Shown: positions 24,087 to 36,922 of the stretch, piece after piece
How positions within the stretch are numbered: position 1 is the first letter of the stretch
Layout: each line of letters opens with the position of its first letter
NCBI GenBank assembly: GCA_037126765.1
Contig: JBBCBC010000009.1
Span: 28,294,870 to 28,358,869 of the forward strand
Source: Stenogyne calaminthoides
Taxonomy: Eukaryota > Streptophyta > Magnoliopsida > Lamiales > Lamiaceae
Reading direction: 5' to 3'
Length of the DNA: 64,000 nucleotides
The notes under the pieces: model-generated
The model's input: the letters and a program-made list of their open reading frames with translations, nothing else
Databases searched by the model: none
What the model was told of the DNA's origin: nothing
Translations under genes and position numbers: made by a program

Positions 24087-24784
24087 TACATCTATATTCT
24101 AAAATTATCAGATTATTACTTTTCTTACACAAACTCATTCTCTCTCATACTTTTTTACAATAATTTATTATTTCTCCTACTTTTTTTACATTTCTCTTTC
24201 ATACAATCATTATCACATTAATTAACAATAAGTTAATAATACATTATTATTATTAAAAATTATTGATTTGATATAAAGCCTCATTCACATCTATTACATT
24301 CAACACAAAATAAACACATATTACTATTCACATAATTTCCTCCATCCACATTTTTTTCTCATCCGAATTTCCCCAATTAACCTTAGGACGAAAACAAACG
24401 TGCCCTCCATGTTTTTACAATCTGTTCTAAAAATTCTATAATTTGAAAATTCAATCCCCAATGTGAAATTAATAACAAACATAAGTCATGTTTTTATAAT
24501 TTCTTCTAAAAACTTGATAATTGGATTAGTCAAATAACAGATGGAAAACCGAATGGGACCCTACAAAGAAGCACACATCTCAGAGTGGGATGAGATGAGC
24601 AGCATTTCTTGATTCAGAGAGAGAGAGAGAGATAGAATGATATTGACACATCCAATCTTACATCACAATCACCCCCAAAACGACAAAATCCAACATCATA
24701 ATGAAAACAAACCTCCCCCTTTCCCTTTAAATAATGCCCCCATCTTTCTTACATTTTAGGTGCTGCCCCCCTTGTTTCAAATTC
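24087..24784. other. intergenic DNA and upstream region of the carboxypeptidase gene
   Basis: AT-rich sequence, then a GA microsatellite at 24616-24634 and a TATA-like TTTAAATAAT at 24726-24735, about 50 bp before the chosen start codon. No other element was identified. Confidence 0.45.
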
Positions 24785-27700
24785 ATGGAAGCCATTGTAA
24801 AGATTGTAGCTTTTTCTTTATTAGCTCAACTCTGCCTTTCCACAAAGTGGCAGCATTCTGACAGAATCTCCCTCTTGCCTGGTCAACCCCAAGTCAACTT
24901 CCACCATTTTTCCGGTTATGTTTCTGTTGATCGGAACGAGGATAAAGCTCTGTTTTACTACTTTGTTGAAGCTGAAATTGACCCTGCTCATAAGCCTCTT
25001 GTTCTCTGGTTGAATGGAGGTTTAATTTTGGAACCCCATTTGAGAAAATGCTATTTTTTCTTGTTTAAGATTGAAATGGAAATGGGAATTCAAGATTTTT
25101 GATGGTTTATTTGTAGGACCTGGTTGTTCATCTCTTGGAGTTGGGGCGTTTTCTGAGAATGGACCCTTTAGACCTAGTGGGAATGGGCTTGTTAGGAATG
25201 AGTATAGCTGGAACAGGGGTAATTTGGTCAGAGTTTGAATCTTGAAATTTGTTTTATGTGCAATTTGAATGTTCTTGAATTTGTGGCGTTTTTATTTGCA
25301 GAAGCAAATATCTTGTATTTGGAGTCACCAATTGGAGTGGGGTTTTCTTATTCTGCAAATTCTTCGTCTTATGAAGGTGTGAGTGACAAAATCACAGGTA
25401 TGTTTAATGTTTCCCATTTTGAGATTGTAAATTTTTCTGTAAATATAAGGCATGCATTGCATATGGAGTGCATTCCTTTTCTGAATCCTTTTATTGGATT
25501 AAACAAAAGAAATGAATGTTTCTTGATCATGCATGTAAATTTTCAGTAATGAATGCATTAATTAGAATCCAAGAATCACTATACCATTTTCTAGTCTTCA
25601 TTGAGATACTGGTGCACAACTAATACTGTTTAATTAAAACACTAATACTGTTCAGTGAAAAAAAATTAATACTGACCAACTAATACCTTTTAGTAAAAGA
25701 ACTAATACCATTTAAAAATGCAAGAGAAGATCTATAAACATTTGTTTCATCATCATTCTATTTGTTGCAGCCCGTGACAACTTGATGTTCTTGCAAAACT
25801 GGTTCCTCAAGTTCCCACAGTACAAAGACAGAAGTTTGTATATCACAGGAGAAAGCTATGCTGGTAATATTTTTCAAAAGAGAGAAAAAAAAAACATTTT
25901 TTGTCAATTTTTAGCTAGAAAATCCCTAATAAGGTTATGTTATTTATAGGCCACTATATTCCTCAGCTGGCAGAGCTGATGATCCAATACAACAGCAAAC
26001 AAAAAATGTTCAACTTGAAAGGAATTGCAGTGAGTGTTTGTGCACTCTTAATTACAACATTTCTGCAATTTTTCATTCAAATTTTTACTAATTACATGTA
26101 AATTCAGCTCGGAAATCCAGTACTGGAATTCGCAACGGATTTCAATTCTCGGGCGGGGTTCTTTTGGTCTCATGGACTCATATCAGACACAACATACACA
26201 ATGTTCACTTCTGGTTGTAATTATTCAAGATATGTTAGTGAATATTACAGAGGTTCTTTGTCTCCAATCTGCTCCAAAGTGATGAATCTTGTCACTACAG
26301 AAACCAGCAAATTCGTGGACAAATACGACGTCACTCTCGACGTTTGTATCCCGTCGGTACTCTCCCAATCTAAAGTCGTCGCTCCTCAGGTATCGCCACT
26401 CCTGCCCAAACTTTATAATGCACACCTTTATACTCCAAAATGCAGGTCTTTGTACATACATTAAACAATTTATATAATTAGATGTCCGATTAGTAAATTA
26501 AATTATTTAATTAAACACGGATTGTAAAAATAAAAGCCAAGGAGAAAAAGTAAAAAACTAAATTACACAACAAAAGAATCATATTGTAATTTATAAATTG
26601 GAAGTATATTAACAAAGGAGTTGTAGTTATATTTTTAGTTAAAAGTTGGTTTTGTGTAGAACAATTTTAAAGTGCACTATAACTTTATATTAGAAACAAC
26701 TAATACCTTTTAATGGAATGTCTAGTACTATGAAACTAATACTTTTCAATGAAACAACTAATACTGTTAAAAAATACACAAGACATTACCCTCAAGTAAT
26801 TGTACAATCTTATTAATGAATATTAATGAAATAATAGACATATCATATAGAATTTTGGACACAGAAACTTTATAGAGTAAAACATCGTATATGAAATACA
26901 CTGTTCAAAACTCTATTTCCATGCTTTAGAATTGAGCTCCACCAGGTGTACTCTTTTTTGGAGTAAAACTCCAAATAGAGTACCCATTGTATTTGGATCA
27001 AATCTTCACCTATCATTTTGCACAAGCCTTATTTAATTGATTGAGTATTTTGCAGCAAGTTCCCGAGACGGTAGACGTTTGCGTGGAGGACAAGACCGTA
27101 AATTACCTGAACAGACGAGATGTTCGTAAGGCTCTCCATGCTCGTCTCGTGGGACTCAACCGGTGGCTTGTTTGCAGCAAGTAAATCATCATCTTGTCTC
27201 GACTTGTACCCTCTTGTTATGGATATTCTCTTGTGTAACATTTGTCTTGTTTCAGCATTTTGGATTATCAACTGCTTGATATAGAGATTCCTACAATCAA
27301 CATTGTTGGTAGAATCATCAAGGGAGGAATCCCGGTCCTAGTGTATAGCGGCGATCAAGATTCAGTCATACCCTTAACTGGCAGCCGCAAACTGGTTCAC
27401 CGCCTAGCACGACAGTTAGGATTGCCGACAACTACACCTTACAGAGTTTGGTTTTCCGAGATGCAGGTAAATTACGTTGCAACATTTGTATAAATAGTCA
27501 ATTTTGGCTTTGAACTTCCTCCAAAAAGTCTCGTACCAATAGAGATAGAGGTGTAAATGAGCCGAGTTGAGTCAAGTAGTGTCAAGCTCAGACTTGGCTC
27601 GATTTAAAAAACTCGACTCGAACTTGATTGAGCTTAAATCTTCATAATCGAGCTCAACTCGATAACTTACATAACATTACTTGGATAATTTTATATATTA

Positions 27701-28308
27701 ATTATAATTAGCGTATATCTGTATATAACTAGCATAATCAGGATAAAAGAGTAAAATTAAGTGAGCTCGATTAGGCTCGCGAGCCTAATGAGTACAATAT
27801 TACTAAGCTTGAACTCGAACTCAAGGACTACTCCAGTAGTTCAAACTCGAGCTCTACTTGATTAAATTTTCAAACTTTCTCCGAGTCAAGCACTGAGTAG
27901 CTCGTGAACCGGATCGACTCACTTACTCTCTGTGAAATATCTTTCGACTACCCCGACAGTTTTTAGGGTTAAGCTTAGGTTCTAAGATAAAAGAAACAAT
28001 TAAATATTGAGTTGGTCTCGGAGAGAAATTGGTGCACTATTACTCTTTAGTGAGACAATTAATACTTTTTAGTGAATCAACTAATACTTTCAAAAGAATA
28101 CACACAAGTTGCACGAGTGTATGTGATTTTGGGTTAAATATTTATTATGTTATATCAGGTGGGAGGATGGACTCAGGTGTACGGCGATATCCTTTCGTTC
28201 GCGACGATAAGAGGGGCGTCGCATGAAGCTCCGTTTTCGCAACCAGAGAGATCACTTGTGCTATTCAGGGCATTTTTGCAAGGCAAGCCTTTACCACAAG
28301 AATTTTAA
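24785..28308 (+). CDS. SCPL45: serine carboxypeptidase-like protein (SCPL45 type), nine exons, intact
   Basis: Predicted 457-residue secreted serine carboxypeptidase of the S10 family, which removes C-terminal residues from peptides. Exons: 24785-25019, 25117-25218, 25302-25397, 25771-25863, 25950-26029, 26108-26389, 27056-27180, 27256-27466, 28159-28308. All introns are GT-AG and all phases agree. The N-terminus MEAIVKIVAFSLLAQLCLS is a signal peptide; an in-frame ATG 17 codons upstream would spoil it, so I start here. LNGGPGCSSLG spans the first junction. The catalytic triad is visible: Ser173 in GESYAG, Asp373 in SGDQDSVIP, His430 in GASHEAPFSQPE. The sequence closely follows what I remember of Arabidopsis SCPL45. 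Its natural substrate is unknown. A worn hAT MITE sits in intron 8. Confidence 0.95.
27549..27930. mobile_element. worn hAT-like MITE in intron 8 of the carboxypeptidase gene
   Basis: Starts GAGGTGTAAATGAGCCGAG. The interior is rich in GAGCTCGA and ACTCGAACTC, with a decayed right end near GGATCGACTCACTTACTC. It belongs with 9830-10135 and 35721-36042. No clear duplication remains. Confidence 0.6.
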
Positions 28309-29198
28309 TCCATCCTCCAAAAAACAAATTGTAAGTAAATGTGAAAGTTACCTCGTGATGATTGAAAAGAAATATGCATTTGTTTGTTTTTTTATTATCT
28401 TAATCAGAAATTTTGTAAGAAATTGTTCTTCTGGTTTTATGAATTTCCATGAGCACTGTTTCTTTTGAGATTCATCCCTTCCCAAACTATTTCATCATGT
28501 TTTTTTTTTTTAATTGTAAATTAAAAATAATATAAATTGATTAAAAAAACATAACGAACTCATGCAAAATACGCTAATAAATACTCTGGAAAATCCGATA
28601 CAGGGATAGCATCAAAAGCAAACCAATTGATCTAATCATTCAAAAAAAAAATTTCACGAGTTGGACTGTGTTATCCATCATATCTAATTGCCAAATAATG
28701 ACTTGCACACTTCGTATTAAAAGTTGATGGAATGATCAATAATATCCACAAGATTTTGATAAAATCAGTGTTTTATTCTGAGAATTTATTGAAAATTGAC
28801 TATTCATTATAATTACCATCTTTAGTGTGTCTAGTGTAAAAAAATTTATGTATGAAAATCTATAAAATTGTCCTAAATTAATCATATACACCCTAAACAC
28901 TAAATAATGAACCCTAAATTATGACCTATTCGGGCTGGGTGAATCATGAATTACTTGGGCCGAGTGAACCATAAACCACTCAATTTTATCTTACATTTAC
29001 CGATTACAAAATTTGATTGTAAATTAAAATTTTTTCATGTATGAAAATTTTCATACTAGACTTTGTCGGTGTAGAATTACACAAAAAATAGGTGTTTAGT
29101 ATAATAAGCATAGTTTTTTGTTAGATAATACTCTACCACAAAATCATGTTTTAAAAGTTTTTGTTATCACTATGGCGTGGAACATCATTCGGACATTA
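28309..29198. other. 3' flank and intergenic DNA
   Basis: Probable 3' UTR, then AT-rich sequence. An imperfect inverted repeat (GTCTAGTGTAAAAAAATTTA near 28830 and its counterpart ending CATACTAGAC near 29060) may be a small MITE. No gene was seen. Confidence 0.4.
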
Positions 29199-29206
29199 CT
29201 GAGACA

Positions 29207-30045
29207 CATGGACGTAGAGCTGTTAGAACGGGCCGATGGGTCGAGTCGGCCCAAAACCCATTTCAACCTACATTTTTGTGGGTTTGGGCGGGTCAATCCA
29301 CTGCGGGTTTAGGTCGAAAACTATTCAACACAACCCAACCCATAGCGGGCTAGTCCGCGAGCTTTTTTTAATAAAATATTATTGTTTTACATGTATTATT
29401 TATAATAAATTTTAGAGTAAATTTTCGATAAAACTTGTTAATATCATTAATTTTTTACCACTACACTTATAATTTAATATAATAACACTTGTAAACTGAG
29501 ATCATAACATTACATGCTAGAGGTATTAGTTTATAAGAGTATTGATATCATTTTATAAGTGTAATGAAATTAATTTCATAATATGAACATGTTTCACATG
29601 AGAGTGTCTGTGTAAATTTTAAACATCATATGAACAATGCCTTAATAAATTATTTTTTGTATTTATATTTCTGTATTTTAAGTAAAATTTAATGATATTA
29701 TTAAAAAAAATTATTATTATTATTATTTTTTAAAAGCCCGCGGGCACCCGCCCCAACCCACTCTAACTCGCGGCCCAAACGGGCCAATCAAAACGGGCCT
29801 GTTCTCTGGTGGGCTCGTAAATACTCAACCCAACCCGTCTATAGCCGGCCCAACGGGCCTGACCCATTTTGACAGCTCTACATGGACGGACCCAGGAATT
29901 TCGTCGAGGGGGCCCAATTTATAATAAAGCATGAGACCATCTCAAAGATGGAGTGTAATTTGCGTATTTTGGGAGGGATGAGTGTTGATTGTGATAAGTT
30001 GTACTCCGTTTCATGCGAGTTTTTGTCATAATTAAATGCACTTTC

Positions 30046-30076
<31 letters not shown>

Positions 30077-30420
30077 TGAAAAGTTATTTATATTAAAAAA
30101 ATTATATTGACTAAGTCAAATATATTTATATGTACATATTTAAAATCAGAATTATACATATCCCTTTCTCTTCGCTCCCTCTTTTCCACCTGGAGAATAA
30201 TAAGAAAATTTATATAGAAAAATAAGATATACTTTGAAATTAGCCAAAAATTATAATCTCATCAAGTTAACAAATAACTTTTAAGATAAAAATTCGTATG
30301 AGCCAGTCTCATATATGAGTCATTTATGAGACGAGGTGCAAACTAACAAAAATCAACACCCTTCCTTCTAAAGTGTTGGGGCCTAATGACTCACTTGGCC
30401 CCCATGTAGGTCCGTTCATG
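29207..30420. mobile_element. hAT element (GGACCCAG end) interrupted by a second hAT
   Basis: The flanking 8-bp duplication is CTGAGACA (29199-29206) and CCGAGACA (30421-30428). The left end CATGGACGGACCCAGG is split by the insertion at 29215-29880 and resumes at 29889. The right end, reverse-complemented, is CATGAACGGACCTACATGGG. The original length was about 540 bp. Non-coding; it contains a TA microsatellite at about 30050-30076. Confidence 0.8.
29215..29880. mobile_element. hAT element nested in the terminal repeat of another hAT
   Basis: Flanked by the perfect 8-bp CATGGACG at 29207-29214 and 29881-29888. The ends are TAGAGCTGTTAGAACGGG and, reverse-complemented, TAGAGCTGTCAAAATGGG. It carries ACGGGCC and GGCCCGC motifs near both ends and an AT-rich non-coding centre. 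666 bp. Confidence 0.9.
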
Positions 30421-30428
30421 CCGAGACA

Positions 30429-31727
30429 TAACCAGAACCAAAGCATAGCTAAAGATGTTAAAAGGACTTATGGCTATAGTAAGGTCTATGGTGATGTGGG
30501 GAGAAATCCTCCGACAACACATGATTAAATGTGGGATACATTTTTATTAAAATATTATGAAGGTTTGTCTCATGAATTGAATCATGTTGGCTTTCTAATA
30601 TATGTGTCTGCTACTTTAACATATTCTCGATTTTAATCCACTTGACCGAGGGGTCAACAATATGTATGAAGGAGTTTCTCGTCTCTCATTTGCCCAAAAA
30701 AAAAACACGAAAGTAATTATATTTTTTATACATGATTCAAGCATAAATTTCTTGGACAAAATATGTTTTACATTAAAATATGCACTCAAATTTTTAAATA
30801 TGATTCAAGCATAAAATTTTTTAGAAAAAAATATGTTTTACCTTAAGACATGCACTCAAATAGTTTTTCACAATAGTTGGACAAAATAAAATATTAAAGA
30901 CACTACGAGATAGGTTTCATCACCTACATATCATGTGACCCGTGGTTTTACAATCCTACTTGACGTCTCGATCCATTTTTTCAAAAGAAAGTTGAGATAT
31001 GAATAAATAACATACCATAAAAATAAAAGTTTTTTTTTATCATAAATTTTGTAAATATTCTTTTTTAATTAAGAGAATATTTTTTTACCCAATTCTACCT
31101 TTTTTCATTATTTAGCTCGTATCAAAATCATTTCAGCCCGTATCACCAATTCAATTAACCTTGTTTCACTATTAAATTGACCCCCTTTTTCCATCCTTTC
31201 ATTATTTTAACCCGTACCACTATATATACATTTCATACCAACATCATTTCAGCTCATGTCACTATTTAATTAACCTCATACCACTATCACTTCAGTCTGT
31301 ATTACTATTAAATTAACCATTTACTACCCTTACTTCAACCTCGTACCGTCATTATTTCAGTCTGTACCCTGTACCACAATTAATTCAACTTGTACAATCA
31401 TTTTTATTCTTGTACCACAATTTAATTAAGCTCGTACTATAATAAATTAACCCCGTACCACCATTCAATGAAGTCCATACCACTAATCTTTTTAATTTTT
31501 TGTTCACTTCATTGAGGGTAAATGGTCCAATTTTTTTTTTTTTTGCTAAAAAAGAATAAAATTAAAAATCTTGATAAAAAAAACTTTTTAAATGAGAATG
31601 GGTAAAAATGGGGGTTTCTCATATATAAATATTAAAAGTGAACTCTCTTTCATGCATAAGACCATCTCTACAAGACTCCCTCAAAATTAAATGATTGGAA
31701 GATATGTTTTTCAGTAAGAACCATTAA
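30429..31727. repeat. intergenic DNA with irregular CGTACCACT repeats
   Basis: No gene seen. About 31120-31480 is a run of loosely repeated CGTACCACTATTAATTAACC-like units without a fixed period, probably an old degenerate minisatellite. Confidence 0.4.
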
Positions 31728-32101
31728 GGGGACACTTGGTATGAGTATTGAAATGAAAATGGTATGAATATCATTAAGGTGTCAATTACATGAATTTGCT
31801 GATTGCACTGTTAGTATTTGGAAAAAAAGGGAACCAAGGGGCTTAGTCCACCAGGCCACTGGATTCCTCATTTGAGTGGGAGACCCAAGTTCGATTTCCT
31901 TTAGGAACAAATTTAGAGTTATAGGAGTTATAAAGTGAATTGGTGATTTCGTGGTGTATTTGGGTGTTTGGTGTATACTAACAACTAACTTTGCTCGATA
32001 AAAAAAAAGTATTTAGAAAAAAGGGAAAAAATGAAATAGGGAATGACTCCTAGTTCTCATTCATTCTTATTACCACCCTCATTACCCCAACAATACACCC
32101 C
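31728..32101. mobile_element. Tourist-like MITE with a SINE inside
   Basis: Flanked by TAA (31725-31727 and 32102-32104). The ends are GGGGACACTTGGTATGAG and, reverse-complemented, GGGGTGTATTGTTGGGGTAA. This is PIF/Harbinger-type. About 170 bp once the SINE is removed. Confidence 0.7.
31833..32008 (+). mobile_element. tRNA-derived SINE, short family, nested
   Basis: tRNA-like head with A-box region GGGGCTTAGTCCACCAGG and B box CAAGTTCGATTTCC, ending in a run of A at 32000-32008. Flanked by GTATTTGGAAAAAAAGGGA (31814-31832) and GTATTTAGAAAAAAGGGA (32009-32026), a slightly worn duplication. About 176 bp. Confidence 0.82.
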
Positions 32102-32479
32102 TAAAATAAATGAAAATTTACAAGATAGTGTAATACTACTAAATTGGTTAGAGATAATTTAAATTAACTCAATCTGAAATATACAATATACGTTCGTAAA
32201 CCAAATTACACATTTTAATATAAGAAATTATATATTTAAAAGTTACACTATAGATTACATGGTGCATACTGACCTGGCACATGAGGAAAAGTCCTTTTCT
32301 ATTTCTTTATAATTTTCTCCACAAAGAGAAAAAAAAAAAAAAAAACTCCCCATATTTTGTCTTTTTATATATATTTTCACAGGGCCCCTTCCTTCGTACA
32401 AGAAGCCCATATTCAGGCCCATTATCTGAAGCCCAAAAATAAACTGTTTCTTTCCATTCACCCCTTTTACAATTCAGCG

Positions 32480-35182
32480 AGTTTCACTCTTGGCATCATC
32501 GAGCTCACACGCCAGTCAACTGCTTCGATTTTCTTCCATCGTTTCCTTATAGAGCCGGCGTTTTCGGGTATGTGTTATTTTCTTTTTTTGCAATTTTTGT
32601 TTTTCTTAATCATTGGTGTACCGGGAATTTTCAGCATCTGTATCTGTTAATGTATGTATAATGTATCAATCAACGTAGTCCGTTCATCGGATCAAATTGT
32701 AAGGAGAAATCTTCGTTTAAATTGGATGATTGAGGTTATTTTTATTCTATTCAGGGAAACCCCATGGATGTGGATGTGCAGAATATCAAAAAATGGGTTG
32801 TTTTTTACCCGATTTACATAAATTCAAAGAAAACCTTAGCTGAGGGCCGGAGAATCAATGCCAGCAAAGCTTGTGAAAATCCTACATGCACTGAAATTTA
32901 CGATTGCTGTGCCCATTTGAAACTCCCTTGCGCAATTGAGGTATTGTGTGTGTGTGTGTGAATCTCTGAATCAGTTCCTTTTTATTTGGGATGTGAGAAT
33001 TGGACTGATTTTAGATGGGCTCTATTGGATTTTGAATTAAAATTAGAGTGAGAAGGCGTATCCGCGGGATTTTATGCAACGAGGTAGAGTAAGAGTTCTG
33101 TTGAAAAAGGAGGATGGGAGCCCATGCAATCCGGCAATTACTTCAAGTAAGTGGCTATATTTCGATTTATAGCATGTCTGTAGTATTTCTTACTTTTATG
33201 TGGCAGGGAGGATAGTTTTCTGTGATCTTGAGTTCATGTGGCAGTAATGAGTGGTAGTATGATAGTGATTAGTGGTTTATGCTCGTTGATTTATCAAATC
33301 CTAAATGATATTTTGTTTAAGCTTTGGAGTCGAATCTTCAATCATCCGTACCTTACTCACATTTACAGGGAGTTCATGTATTGAAATATAAGATTGTTTT
33401 ATATAGACTAGAAGGACAGAGGACTGCCTTGTTGCTTCTTCTATGCGTGTATGCACGCATATTTACAGAGTGATTTGAATTGATACATTAGCAAGCTTCT
33501 CTAGCCATAATTGTTGAAATTGACACATGAGAACGTATCATATGCTGAATGTAAGGTATTAAACGAATACCCTTACTTTAGTAGAAGCATTTGAAATTCT
33601 TGAAAATAAGAATTTCGTCTGTGAAATAAAATGAGAAACATATGAAAGACAGAGGGTATTTGGATGTTATGATTCTTGATGCTGGGTGATTTTCTTCAAT
33701 GTTGGTGATTTTCATTGTTGTATATCAAATAATTGGTGCTGAGGGATCTTTTATGTGGTTGTATACCGAACGTATGTGACAATATTGGTTTATTACTAAA
33801 AACTAAGCTCAAACCAGTAATACTACCTCCGTCTCATGATTTTGTTAACATTTTCCTTTTCGGTACGTCCCAACATTATGTTCACACCCTAAAAAAGGAA
33901 AACCCTTTATAAACTCCACCCTCTCAATATTCACAAATTTACACAAAATGCCATTACTTTTGGACCAATGCATACACACAATTCAACTCATCTCTTTACT
34001 TTCTACATAAAGGTTTACTAAATTAGCCCTTAAAACCCTACTCATTATTCCATTTTCTTAATATGTGTTTCACTTCACATGTGAACAAAATGTTGGGACG
34101 GACGGAGGGAGTATCAATTTTCAATAAATGTGATACTGGTAATATGGGGAGAGTGCCTTGCTGAATGTACTTAGAACTTGAATTTTACTTTCTCTTTTAT
34201 TATGCTATTTCTTGTCTGTTTCTTGAGGGTACACAGGGAGTTCATATTGTGTGCACCACAAATATCAGGCCCTTTTAGTTTTTATATGAGTTAACATAAA
34301 AGTTTTACAATATGTTGTCATTGCTATCTTTTCACCTCAAATATTTTTTACTTTTTTGTCAAGGTATTTCATGGTTCTATTAATTATTATGAGAATGCTG
34401 ATTAGTAGTTTTCTTACTTACCATGTAGCCTGACATACAGCAGTCGAAATGATTAACTCTGGCAAGGCTTGCTGAAAGTGTTTGTTTATAGACTGATTCA
34501 AGGACTTGGGCGATTTCTTTTGCATATAGCGAAGATTTTTTCATTTATAAGCTCAAAGAATGAACTGTTTTGAGAATAATGTGATTGCCCATTACATAAA
34601 GAACTTTCCTTTATAATAAGTTGGAGCGGTTTCCTATCAAAGGACTTATGTCAAAAGTTCTCATTTACAAGCTCTAAGTCATGAACTAAGGGTACTGGGT
34701 TCAAATTCCTCAAATGGGAATGGTACTGGGAATCATCAAAATACAGAATTACCATTACTACAATTAAATAAACAATTGTGAACCAAGCGCGCCTAAGGTT
34801 TTATGAGATATTTCTTATATTACCATTCTGGGCCGAGTTTTTTTTCACTTTCTAGCTTGTTTTACCCAGTCTACTTCATTTCGTTGCCTATGTATGGTGC
34901 TCCTGCTCCTCTTTTACTTCAAAATATGTTTGTTGCTATCAGAGATATGTGCTGTGATTCCAGTTTACATTTGTTCCTTTGAAGCTTTCTTGCAGTGGAG
35001 CTTTATGTAGTTGCTGCGATCGTCTCTAAATTCCCATTTGGTATATTGCAGGGAAGCAGCTAATGCTTCAGGTGGCAGAGTTGGTCCCTCGACACCCTGG
35101 TCGAACTAAGAAACAAGAGCCTGCCTCATCCTCAACAACCGGTGCTTCCAAATCTGGCAAGGGTGGAAAGAAGAAGCGATAG
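32480..35182 (+). CDS. SRP19: signal recognition particle 19 kDa subunit
   Basis: Encodes SRP19, the cytosolic/nucleolar protein that binds the 7SL RNA S domain and prepares it for SRP54, and so takes part in targeting secretory proteins to the ER. Coding exons: 32764-32940, 33047-33146, 35052-35182, giving 135 residues; the phases agree and the introns are GT-AG. A 5' UTR intron (32568-32754) is supported by CGG|GTATGTG and TATTCAG|GG; the UTR start at 32480 is a guess. Recognisable blocks are KKWVVFYPIYINSKKTLAEG, ACENPTC, KAYPRDFMQRGRVRV, AELVPRHPGRTKKQE and the basic tail GKGGKKKR. Length fits the family. The last intron (1.9 kb) holds a MITE. I see no defect. The gene converges with the NXD1 homologue. 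Confidence 0.95.
33823..34111. mobile_element. Stowaway-like MITE in SRP19 intron
   Basis: 289 bp between TA dinucleotides. Ends CTACCTCCGTCTCATGATTT and, reverse-complemented, CTCCCTCCGTCCGTCCCAAC. Confidence 0.82.
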
Positions 35183-35720
35183 TTCCAAACAACACAAGTG
35201 GTTGCCTTTGCTATTTGCTGATTTTCTATTTATTTTTCATGAGACTTTGGTCCAAGAATCATCTCTAAGTAATTTTGGTCTAGACTAGTATGATATTGTT
35301 TCCAAGCTTGCTCATGATTGGTTGTTGCTCATAGTGTAAAGCCTTTGGACCTGTTTTCATATCGAGTACTTAACATAGTCGCTTTTGTCCGTATAGACAC
35401 ACATTTTCACTATTCCTCAGCACTTTTGCAGCGCATCTACAGACAAGGCAAGTTGGAGAGAACATGTGTCAATTATATATAACTTAATTCTATCAGAACT
35501 TGGAAGAATATGATAAAGCTTTTAACTTATTCTTTAGAACATTGTTTTCACTATTTGAAGTTGCTATTGCTTGTGGGCATGCATTGTTTGGAGTTAAGAT
35601 TGCATGCTGGCATTCATAAGTTGCACTCGAGTTTGTGTGTGAGTTCCCTGAGTTGGTAGAGCAAGTAGATTTCATTATCTGCATGATGGTATTTTTGTCT
35701 TGCAATGATTTAATGCTGAT

Positions 35721-36042
35721 CGAGGGTGTCAATGGCCGAGTAAAGTCAAGCTCGAGCTCGAGTCCATTAGAAAATTCAAAGCTCAAATCTCGACTTGAAC
35801 TCGAGATCGACTTGATAATTTAAATACCATTAATTAAATATTTTTATTTTATTTATATATTTAAAATTTATTTGTAAATAATTAATAGGGAAAAGCAGTA
35901 AATTATGTGGGCTAAATATTTTATTTTATATGTAAATTAGAACTAGTTGAGCTCGACTCAATTAAATTTGAATTAATTTTGAGGTTTTTTTGTGTCGAGC
36001 ACGAGTAGCTCGTGAGCCAACTCAACTCGTTTACACCCCTAG
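35721..36042. mobile_element. hAT-like MITE between SRP19 and the NXD1 homologue
   Basis: Flanked by ATGCTGAT (35713-35720) and TTGCTGAT (36043-36050). Ends CGAGGGTGTCAATGGCCGAG and, reverse-complemented, CTAGGGGTGTAAACGAGTTG. GAGCTCG motifs sit near both ends, with an AT-rich centre. Confidence 0.75.
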
Positions 36043-36922
36043 TTGCTGATACTCTTTACAAAAAGGAGTTGCCAGATCCAAACACCATTTAAACATAAAT
36101 CAAGATTAGGCACAAGATCATGTTGCAAATTAAAAGAATGAAACACATAAGCAGACGTGGATATCGTCAAAGAAATAAAAAACTAACAAAACACGTTAAT
36201 CATCTCTAGATTCACTTTTGTTGAAGCACGACAGTGGGAGCTTCAACCTTCATTTTGAGACAATTGAACTCCAATGCTAGAATTGGCTTGGATAGCATCA
36301 CGGTGATACTCAGGTTTCTCTTGTACAACGTCTCAACACTCGCAGGGTTGTCTCATGTCTGAGGTTGTTTCATCTTCCAAATTACACGCAGATGGACCCC
36401 ACACTTTAGCTGGCGACACTGCTCTCAACCTGAACGAATATTAAAGCATCTGCATGACCATCTTCTACTACACAACTCGAAACTAGAAAATCAGAGTGTC
36501 ACCAAAATATTCATAAAGGAGAAATTTACTAAAACGAAAAAAACTAGAGAAATGTTTTTGTGCACTTCATACTTGCAAACAATAAGCGTATCAAACACCG
36601 GGTTATTAATATAGAGGATCAAGATCTTCATCAATATGGTATAAAGAAATTACTCAGAAGTAACCTGCATTCAATCTGGCAAGAATATTTGAGGAGGTGG
36701 GGATTGTACTCCGTGCGTCCACTGCATATTGGAAACCCCCCCAAAAAAAAAGTTAAATTCCCCATGTATTGGAACGATAAAACTTCAAAACAATGCATAC
36801 CTAAAGCTTGGGAGCGACATTTTGACTGTGGGTCCCATCCATCTTTGTCTGTCATTTTGCGATGCTGCCATCATTTATGGACGAAATAAAACATTAACTG
36901 GAGGAAAACCGATCATTAATAG

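Noticed and set aside
24734..24784. Upstream in-frame ATG as start of the carboxypeptidase
   Set aside because: It would add 17 residues with three cysteines before an otherwise good signal peptide and lies on the TATA-like element.
29172..30520. Possible short coding sequence across the hAT insertion site starting ATGGCGTGGAAC
   Set aside because: Removing both hAT elements gives about 50 open codons, but with no recognisable family and no flanking exons.
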